From assembly GCA_029881775.1 (NCBI GenBank), contig JAOULY010000112.1:1-6540 (forward strand): 6,540 nt of DNA, in the 5' to 3' direction. The first letter of the stretch is position 1, and every line of letters starts with the position of its first letter. Origin of the DNA: Gammaproteobacteria bacterium (lineage in GTDB: Bacteria; Pseudomonadota; Gammaproteobacteria; UBA9214). The notes under the pieces are model-generated. The model saw only the letters and a program-made list of their open reading frames with translations. It made no database searches and was not told where the DNA came from. The position numbers and the translations under genes were made by a program. Shown here piece by piece: positions 1 through 4,768 of the stretch.

Positions 1-768
1 GATCGTCAACCGACGCGGCACGATCCGGGCCATGAACGCCAGCACCTTGTTTCGATAGCCGGGCACGATAATCATTTTCCGTTTCTTGAGAGCCCTGTAT
101 CCAATCGCGGCGACAGTCGGGGCGTCCATCAATTTCAACGGCTTGCCACTGGCCAGTCGTACTTCACCCATGCTCGCACGACCAAAGAACGCACTTTTTG
201 TCGGACCAGGACAAAGACAGGTGACGGTCACATCCGAATCCCGAAGTTCTTCGAAAAGCGCAAGCGAAAAACTCAGGATATAGGCACGTGTTGCGAAATG
301 CACAGAAACCAGGGGACCGGGAACGAGTCCGGCAATCGACGAAACATTAAGGATCATGTTTCGTTCATGCCTGGAACGCTGCCTCAGGAATAACTTTGTC
401 AGCTCGGTCACTGCGACGATGTGCAAGTGCATCATCTTTCTCTCTTCTTCGAGATCAGTCTCTTCGAACATGCCATAGACATTGAAACCCGCGTTATTAA
501 CGAGCACATTCAGGACGACACCCTGTTGTTTCAATGTTGAAAATATTTCTTCCGGGACTCCATGCCTTGAAAGATCCCTGGACAGGGTTAAGACATTGAT
601 TGAATACTTGTCTTCCAGTTCGTTTTTAACTTCCTCAAGCCGTGTATTGTTCCTCGCGACCAGCACAAGATTGTTTCCGTCGCGGGCAAGTTCATGAGCA
701 AAGCCATTCCCGATGCCGCTCGTAGCGCCTGTTACCAGTGCATAGTGTTTTTCTTCGTTAAGCGTCAT
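1..768 (-). CDS. Short-chain dehydrogenase/reductase (SDR, DltE/COG0300-like), C-terminus cut by window edge
   Basis: Reading leftwards from the ATG at 768-766, the frame stays open for 256 codons to the window edge; the in-frame stop at 783-781 makes this the first available start. No good Shine-Dalgarno is visible. Seen: the Rossmann glycine motif TGATSGIG (residues 13-20), Arg39 after the second strand (family rule: favours NADP(H)), NNAG (91-94), NVSS with Ser144 at the catalytic serine position, and a CPGPT motif after strand 6. The family normally reduces or oxidises carbonyl/alcohol substrates in the cytoplasm with an Asn-Ser-Tyr-Lys tetrad. Here the Asn position is His116, the Tyr position is His157 (13 residues after Ser144, as usual) and the Lys position is Arg161. 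The fold assignment is firm. Normal oxidoreductase activity is doubtful and the substrate is unknown. Most of a typical 260-280 residue SDR is present. Confidence 0.93.
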   Translation of the reverse strand, partial: MTLNEEKHYALVTGATSGIGNGFAHELARDGNNLVLVARNNTRLEEVKNELEDKYSINVLTLSRDLSRHGVPEEIFSTLKQQGVVLNVLVNNAGFNVYGMFEETDLEEERKMMHLHIVAVTELTKLFLRQRSRHERNMILNVSSIAGLVPGPLVSVHFATRAYILSFSLALFEELRDSDVTVTCLCPGPTKSAFFGRASMGEVRLASGKPLKLMDAPTVAAIGYRALKKRKMIIVPGYRNKVLAFMARIVPRRLTI

Positions 769-958
769 AGCAAATCGGGCTCAGAACACGGTTTCCGTAA
801 ATATACCATGTGACAATACCTCGCCAGGCGTAAAAAAGGACGGAAACATATAATCAAATGAAACCTGGACGACCATGCTCTCGTAATAGATAAATTACCT
901 GTCCTTTATTCTACAGAAGGTCTTGAACCGACCAGCTCCAGTAATTCATAAAAACATC

Positions 959-979
959 GTAGGGTGCACCTTGTGCACC
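959..979 (+). repeat. REP-like unit, class A, left member of inverted pair
   Basis: The unit has a GTAG head (959-962) followed directly by a perfect 7-bp palindrome: ggtgcac at 963-969, loop ctt, gtgcacc at 973-979. A GTAG tetranucleotide next to a hairpin is the known layout of REP elements mobilised by RAYT (TnpA_REP) proteins. It faces an inverted partner at 1003-1023. Confidence 0.72.
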
Positions 980-1002
980 AGTCGCTGCTGTATGTATATC
1001 CC

Positions 1003-1023
1003 GGTGCGCACGGCGCACCCTAC
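1003..1023 (-). repeat. REP-like unit, class A, right (inverted) member of pair
   Basis: On the minus strand this is a GTAG head (1023-1020) followed by a perfect 7-bp palindrome (1019-1013 with 1009-1003, loop 1012-1010). With the unit at 959-979 it makes a BIME-like pair: segments 957-979 and 1003-1025 are inverted copies matching at 20 of 23 positions, around a 23-nt spacer. The arms could also pair with each other as one long cruciform or RNA stem. Confidence 0.72.
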
Positions 1024-1114
1024 GATTTTCTTTAAATGACGGAAGTTATCCGAATCTGTAAGTACACGAACACCGCATCAGCAGGGCTGTCTGTTCATTC
1101 GTAGGAATAGTGCC

Positions 1115-1145
1115 GTAGCCCGGATGCAACGCAGTGAAATCCGGG
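1115..1145 (+). repeat. REP-like unit, class B (GTAG plus cccggat/atccggg hairpin)
   Basis: A GTAG head (1115-1118) precedes cccggat (1119-1125), a 13-nt loop and the perfect complement atccggg (1139-1145). The head-plus-palindrome layout is that of a REP element, and I recall closely similar sequences as common intergenic repeats in gammaproteobacteria. The stem sequence is unrelated to the class A pair about 90 bp to the left, so two REP families share this spacer. Confidence 0.7.
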
Positions 1146-1452
1146 GAGACTTGGTCGAAAGATTCATTGCTTAACAAAAATAGTATTGAATCAAAGGAAT
1201 AGCCAGGGATTCAAAGAGACACATAGCACCTATGGCCGGTAACACCAACTGCCCAATTCAAATGACAGCCTCGATCACCTATGCAGATAGTGTTTTCTGG
1301 CGCTAACCTGCTTTTCCGGGGTATATTCGTTCGATCATCTGAAATAATTATTGTGCCGGCGTTTCAGTTAGCTCCAAATAGCCTTTTGAGGCAGAGAACC
1401 AGGACGCGGTTTCGTGTGGGTGTTGCGTCGACCCATTGAGGCCGCCGCCAAA

Positions 1453-1977
1453 ATGAGGCCTTCAATTAAAAAATATATGAATAGATATTGGTTTTCCCCC
1501 GGTCTTTTTTTATTGCTATCTGGATGCTCAGCCATTAACCAGACTTTTGGTATATCCCCGACAGATTTATCATGGATCAAACTAGGTATGGAGAAAACCC
1601 AAATCGAGAACAGACTTGGGCAGGGTCAAACCAGAGATGTTCAGGATAATTCTAAAACTAGGATAATTTATACATTCGACAGAGGTTATCATCCGCCCTC
1701 ACAAAGCCCCGCGCTTTGGAAACCCATAGAAGCGGTAGGCTGGGAAGCTATGAACCTTGGATCGCTAGGCGCTCGATCATATTGGGAACGCGAATGCCAA
1801 AGGTCTATATTAGAATTACACTATGATAAAAATAGCCGACTTATCTATGCTAGTGAGGGGTTGATTGATTTAGGAAACATAGGGACGTCTGGTACCCGAC
1901 AGATTTGTAATCGTGTACGTTTTAATCTTGCCCCATCAACGCTTGATGTAGATGCATCATCTAATTTAGGCAAGTGA
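1453..1977 (+). CDS. Small outer-membrane-type lipoprotein with BamE/SmpA-like motif
   Basis: From the ATG at 1453 this encodes 174 residues. The N-terminus has basic residues (RPSIKK), a short hydrophobic stretch and a lipobox LLSGC whose Cys codon is at 1525-1527. Ser rather than Asp follows the Cys, so outer-membrane sorting is expected under the E. coli Lol rule. Just after comes DLSWIKLGMEKTQIENRLGQ, which resembles the SmpA/OmlA (BamE) pattern of a glycine, a short helix and a Leu-Gly turn; the rest I do not recognise. Start choice is uncertain: a GTG at 1414 in frame has AGGA 9 bases upstream but gives a long leader, and an ATG at 1477 also leaves a usable signal peptide. The ATG at 1453 has GAGG at 1438-1441. 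The gene is markedly AT-rich (hand-counted lines 35-42 % GC, with AGA, ATA and TTA codons) compared with all other genes here, suggesting transfer. A role in envelope assembly is only a guess from the motif. Confidence 0.72.
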   Translation: MRPSIKKYMNRYWFSPGLFLLLSGCSAINQTFGISPTDLSWIKLGMEKTQIENRLGQGQTRDVQDNSKTRIIYTFDRGYHPPSQSPALWKPIEAVGWEAMNLGSLGARSYWERECQRSILELHYDKNSRLIYASEGLIDLGNIGTSGTRQICNRVRFNLAPSTLDVDASSNLGK

Positions 1978-2180
1978 TATTTCAAATGCCATACTGATAC
2001 CGAATAGCCATCCAATCAATATCGCGCTCGTTCTGATTCTGGAGGAGTTGCTGTATCCAGGACTGACCGCTTTTGGCCGATAGCCGCCTAACAGGAACAC
2101 TGCTCCAAGTAAATGCAGGAAGGTCTTGTTTGCACCCGGGAGTGGCCGTTTAACCGACCCTCATCGGTCACACAGAAGTT

Positions 2181-2211
2181 CCCCGCCACGCCCCGCACCA
2201 GGGGATTATGA
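2181..2211 (+). repeat. 31-bp dispersed repeat, copy 1
   Basis: The segment beginning ccccgccacg and ending ggggattatga matches 4580-4610 at 30 of 31 positions in the same orientation; the only difference is g/a at 2195 (equivalent to 4594). Outer cccc and gggg can pair around a 16-nt loop. Both copies lie in spacers between genes. Flanks do not match obviously, so this may be a short mobile or regulatory unit, or the remnant of a longer element. Confidence 0.75.
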
Positions 2212-2377
2212 TCCCTCGGTCTCGGCATCTAATGCAATGATTTCTATGTGATTGGTGGGCCCGTTCAGCCATTGCGAAGAAAATGTTAGTCTTTTAACGA
2301 CAGGGTAATAAGTAATCGGTGCTGGCTAAAGAGTTGCATCACTGTCAAAAACAGCCTTAACCCATGTGATTATAAAA

Positions 2378-2382
2378 TAAGG
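2378..2382 (+). promoter_or_regulatory. Ribosome binding site of the SGNH hydrolase gene
   Basis: TAAGG ends 11 bases before the ATG at 2394, a weak to moderate Shine-Dalgarno at slightly long spacing. It supports the 2394 start, which is also where a proper signal peptide begins. Confidence 0.45.
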
Positions 2383-2393
2383 CATAAACAAAC

Positions 2394-3566
2394 ATGCAAA
2401 TACGGGTTTTATTGAAATTGGTGCTTCCGGGTATTTTCTGTCTGGTGCATGCCGCGCCACTGGACGCGGATCATGATGGAGATGTCAATATCGATGGGGT
2501 GGTCGATGTGATTGATGTGCTTTGGGGGCAGCAAGCCTTGCATGGAACGCGCAGTCTGTCTCCGGCGCAGGAAGTACATGGTGATGTGGCCCCGCTGGTT
2601 TCAGGTATCCCGCAGCCGGATGGTACGTTTAACCTGGGCGATGAGCTGGTCATTCTCCGCATGGTACTTGGTGGTCTGAATTTCTCTAACCCGGGGAATC
2701 AGTTTAATGTCGGTGATTCCATCGGAGAAGGAGAGGCGGCAGACGGCACTATAGGTGAAGCGCATCATGAGACGGTCTGGTCGACCGGCTATAACGGCAG
2801 TGACAGTGTCAACAGCTTTAACGAGCGCTTCGAGGGTATTGCCGCTGCCAATTATTATGAAAACAATGCCAGTCGTGACCAGCTGTTCAACCATGCCGTC
2901 AGTGGTGCGGAGATGGTTGATTTTGCCGCACAGGCCCAGGGTGTCGTAGCCACATCTGTACAGGCGCCTTCCGGGGCGGCAGAAATGGTCGCGGTGTTTC
3001 TCGGTAACAATGATGTCTGTGCGGCAAGTCTGAATGCGATGACAGACCCTGGGCTGTTCGAGACGTACTATCGTGCCGGGCTGGATGTGCTGGCCTCCAG
3101 CAGTGCCACCCGCAATGCGCAGATTCATGTTTCCGGCATCCCTGCCATTTACTGGCTGTGGAACGCTAAAAAGGATACTTTCTGGTGCAGGGTGTTTGCC
3201 TGGCCGTTCGTGCCGTGTGAAAACCTGCTGGATAACGCGGCCGATGATTGCGATAGCGACATCTCTCGTGAAGATCCGGACAATATCTATCCGGGCGACG
3301 GAACCAACTGCCAGCGCAGGAAAACACTGCATGGCATCATCCGTGATACCTATAACCCGATCCTGCGTGATGTACTGGACGAGTACCGTACATCGGGCCA
3401 GTTGCCGAATGCCAGGTACACTGACATATATGATATCCGGTTTGACTCTCAGCACGTGAATGGCGGCGATTGCTTCCACCCGAGCACCATAGGTCATGCC
3501 TTACTGGCGGAAAAAGAGTGGTGCAGAACGCATTGGGGTAATAGTGACCCGGCATGTTCCAACTGA
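2394..3566 (+). CDS. Secreted SGNH/GDSL hydrolase with N-terminal dockerin-like module
   Basis: This 390-residue exported protein has a signal peptide over residues 1-20/21 (basic Arg4/Lys8, hydrophobic core, VHA-A cleavage). Residues 24-94 form a dockerin type I-like pair: a clean calcium loop DVNIDGVVDVID (30-41), then GDVAPL and an interrupted second loop in which Asp76, Gly77, Asn80 and Asp83 fill positions 5, 6, 9 and 12. From about residue 103 comes an SGNH hydrolase: block I GDSIGEG with nucleophile Ser109, the block II glycine likely Gly171 (AVSGAEM), block III GNND (204-207), and block V DCFH with Asp359 and His362 completing the triad. The mature protein has eight Cys (209, four between about 260 and 310, 360, 377, 388), consistent with disulfides outside the cytoplasm. 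The family hydrolyses esters of lipids, acylated sugars or polysaccharides; the substrate here is unknown. An FKBP foldase gene follows after 49 bp. Catalytic motifs are complete and the call is firm. Confidence 0.9.
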   Translation: MQIRVLLKLVLPGIFCLVHAAPLDADHDGDVNIDGVVDVIDVLWGQQALHGTRSLSPAQEVHGDVAPLVSGIPQPDGTFNLGDELVILRMVLGGLNFSNPGNQFNVGDSIGEGEAADGTIGEAHHETVWSTGYNGSDSVNSFNERFEGIAAANYYENNASRDQLFNHAVSGAEMVDFAAQAQGVVATSVQAPSGAAEMVAVFLGNNDVCAASLNAMTDPGLFETYYRAGLDVLASSSATRNAQIHVSGIPAIYWLWNAKKDTFWCRVFAWPFVPCENLLDNAADDCDSDISREDPDNIYPGDGTNCQRRKTLHGIIRDTYNPILRDVLDEYRTSGQLPNARYTDIYDIRFDSQHVNGGDCFHPSTIGHALLAEKEWCRTHWGNSDPACSN

Positions 3567-3605
3567 TGCTGCCCGATATTCAGTCAGGGGTCTCGATCCC
3601 GTCAC

Positions 3606-3610
3606 GGAGA
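3606..3610 (+). promoter_or_regulatory. Ribosome binding site deciding the FKBP start
   Basis: GGAGA lies 5 bases before the ATG at 3616. The reading frame is open further upstream, to an ATG at 3496 inside the preceding gene, but only the 3616 start has a good Shine-Dalgarno and places a signal peptide at the N-terminus. Confidence 0.75.
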
Positions 3611-3615
3611 TAACG

Positions 3616-4056
3616 ATGAAACGATTGCTACGCACGTCTGGGTTGCTGGTTTTGTGCTTACTGGCATCAGGCGGCGTTATGGCGGCCGATCACTTTCTGA
3701 CGACACCGCAAGGCGCCCGCTATCAGGACCTGAAACCCGGTGCGGGCGAGGTTGCCGAGCCTGGTGATGTTGTCACCATGCATTTCGTCGGGTGGCCGGA
3801 TGCTGAGGGGAGGAAGGGAAAGGAAATATACAATTCCCGCCGCGAGCGCAAGCCGGTCTCCTTCGTTGTCGGTACAGACAGAGTGATGCAAGGCTGGAGT
3901 GACGGTGTCATTGGCATGCAGCCTGGTGGCAAGCGCCTGCTAATGCTCCCCCCGGCTCTCGGATACGGGTCCAGGGGAGTCGAGGGCGTCATTCCTCCGG
4001 ACGCAAGGCTGATATTCGTAATCGATGTGATGTCTATCGAAAAATCACCAGATTAG
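3616..4056 (+). CDS. Exported FKBP-type peptidyl-prolyl cis-trans isomerase
   Basis: The protein has 146 residues. Residues 1-23 are a signal peptide (KR, hydrophobic core, VMA cleavage before ADHF), so it should act in the periplasm, catalysing prolyl cis-trans isomerisation during folding of exported proteins. A single FKBP domain fills the rest: YQDLKPG (36-42), GDVVTMHFVGW (50-60), FVVG near 83-86, VMQGW with Trp94, GMQPGGKR (100-107), PPALGYG with Tyr117, IPPDARLIF (126-134). Aligned to human FKBP12, most pocket positions are kept or conservative (Trp59=Trp94, Tyr82=Tyr117, Phe99=Phe134, Tyr26=Phe57, Phe36=Tyr72), but the pocket Asp37 is Asn73, within YNSR instead of FDSS. It is a short single-domain form lacking the dimerising N-terminal region of FkpA/Mip. 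The hydrolase gene stops 49 bp upstream with no visible terminator between, so co-transcription is plausible. Confidence 0.93.
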   Translation: MKRLLRTSGLLVLCLLASGGVMAADHFLTTPQGARYQDLKPGAGEVAEPGDVVTMHFVGWPDAEGRKGKEIYNSRRERKPVSFVVGTDRVMQGWSDGVIGMQPGGKRLLMLPPALGYGSRGVEGVIPPDARLIFVIDVMSIEKSPD

Positions 4057-4244
4057 CAGGGAATATTAATAGGTCGGAGACAAATGAGAAAGGCTAACTC
4101 CTGTAACCGACAGAAAGTACCCTGGTGCCGTTTTCCTGTTAGATGCATGCCTTGAATGTGAATGATTGCTTCACAGCCTCCGGGCGCATCCGGTAATGAA
4201 GTTCGCAGTTTCATCCAGTACACTTTTCCGTAACCATAATTGAT

Positions 4245-4249
4245 GAGAG
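4245..4249 (+). promoter_or_regulatory. Ribosome binding site of the small lipoprotein gene
   Basis: GAGAG ends 7 bases before the ATG at 4257, a plausible Shine-Dalgarno at good spacing that supports the chosen start. Confidence 0.5.
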
Positions 4250-4256
4250 CACCCGA

Positions 4257-4526
4257 ATGCGAATACTCACCACAATCGTATATCTCGCCGTAACGGCCCT
4301 TCTATTCGCGTGTGATCAACAGCACTCCGCCTCAGATGTTGATCCCAAGCTGGGACTTGAATGTTTTGAGAGCCACCGCGCCTCACTTCCGCCGGGAACC
4401 CAGTATGAAGGAATCGAGGAGCTTGCCGGGAACAGGCTCGCAATAAGAATCATGAATGGCGTGGACGTGGTGACGTTGGAGTGCGTGCTTACTCCAGATG
4501 GGACATTGGAGAGCACCGGAAAGTAA
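4257..4526 (+). CDS. Very small lipoprotein of unknown function (Asp at +2)
   Basis: The product has 89 residues. The N-terminus MRILTTIVYLAVTALLFAC is a lipoprotein signal peptide with lipobox LFAC; Cys19 would be lipidated, giving a mature chain of 71 residues. Asp20 directly after the Cys is the residue that, in E. coli, keeps lipoproteins in the inner membrane by blocking Lol export; whether this organism follows the rule is inference. Two further Cys (LECFES and TLECVL) could form a disulfide, and the repeated LEC context suggests two related strands of a small beta domain. I recognise no named family. It lies 200 bp after the FKBP gene on the same strand, with no obvious promoter or terminator in between. 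Confidence 0.68.
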   Translation: MRILTTIVYLAVTALLFACDQQHSASDVDPKLGLECFESHRASLPPGTQYEGIEELAGNRLAIRIMNGVDVVTLECVLTPDGTLESTGK

Positions 4527-4579
4527 TCACCGGAATTCCTGTCTCGACCAGTCCCCCAAGTTGGACAGCTCCCGGAAAT

Positions 4580-4610
4580 CCCCGCCACGCCCCACACCAG
4601 GGGATTATGA
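4580..4610 (+). repeat. 31-bp dispersed repeat, copy 2
   Basis: This is the second copy of the repeat at 2181-2211 (30 of 31 positions identical). Here the palindrome extends by three pairs: aatcccc (4577-4583) is the exact complement of ggggatt (4600-4606), with a 16-nt loop. About 12 bp upstream lies cccccaagttggacag (4553-4568), which recalls IS3-type element termini, but no transposase or second terminus is present. Confidence 0.75.
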
Positions 4611-4768
4611 GGATCGTTTCCTCACCGATCGACCCGGTGACATTCGGTCTCATGGCCACCCGATGACCATGTGATGGATTTGTAAGTGCAAGATCAGTGC
4701 ATTACTTCGGAGCCGCCTTCGAGGAATGAACTGATGCCATCCTGGCGTAAAGAGTGCTGGCGGTATGC

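Larger units (their letters stand above)
769..1413. other. Intergenic spacer with REP-like palindromes, no gene recognised
   Basis: This spacer of about 645 bp separates the leftward dehydrogenase from the rightward lipoprotein gene, so promoters for both should lie here. I could not place either with confidence. I see no coding frame of useful length and no tRNA or structured RNA signature. What stands out is three GTAG-headed palindromes at 959-1023 and 1115-1145, listed separately. The rest (769-956, 1150-1413) shows nothing I can name. Confidence 0.6.
1978..2393. other. Intergenic spacer, one copy of a 31-bp repeat, no gene recognised
   Basis: About 416 bp between the lipoprotein and the SGNH hydrolase gene. 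It contains the repeat at 2181-2211 and a stretch around 2067-2090 (ctgaccgcttttggccgata) that I associate with common environmental-proteobacterial intergenic sequence, without being able to confirm it. A small 5-bp stem (accga/tcggt) lies near 2153-2168. No convincing rho-independent terminator (GC stem plus T run) was found after the lipoprotein stop. Confidence 0.5.

Noticed and set aside
2153..2168. accga/tcggt stem as a terminator for the AT-rich lipoprotein
   Set aside because: The stem is only 5 bp, about 175 bp after the stop, and is not followed by a T run.
2371..2376. TATAAA as a -10 box for the SGNH hydrolase gene
   Set aside because: Transcription would begin on or just after the ribosome binding site at 2378-2382, and no -35 element lies 17 bases upstream.
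2601..3497. A 298-codon open frame on the minus strand opposite the SGNH hydrolase
   Set aside because: The plus strand encodes a complete SGNH hydrolase with signal peptide, dockerin-like loops and all catalytic motifs. The antisense translation shows no recognisable domain and is best explained as a shadow of GC-rich coding sequence.
3496..3615. Longer FKBP start at an ATG at 3496 inside the hydrolase gene
   Set aside because: It would bury the signal peptide in the interior and overlap 71 bases of the upstream gene. The ATG at 3616 has a strong ribosome binding site and a proper signal sequence.
4235..4240. CATAAT as a -10 box for the small lipoprotein
   Set aside because: The implied start of transcription would fall inside the GAGAG ribosome binding site at 4245-4249 and the -35 region is poor.
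4316..4597. A 93-codon open frame on the minus strand across the small lipoprotein and the 31-bp repeat
   Set aside because: It overlaps most of the plus-strand lipoprotein, which has a lipobox and ribosome binding site, and its own translation has no recognisable motif.
4550..4610. An insertion sequence at the second 31-bp repeat
   Set aside because: Only one short stretch resembles an IS3-type terminus. There is no transposase frame, no matching inverted terminus and no target duplication in the window.
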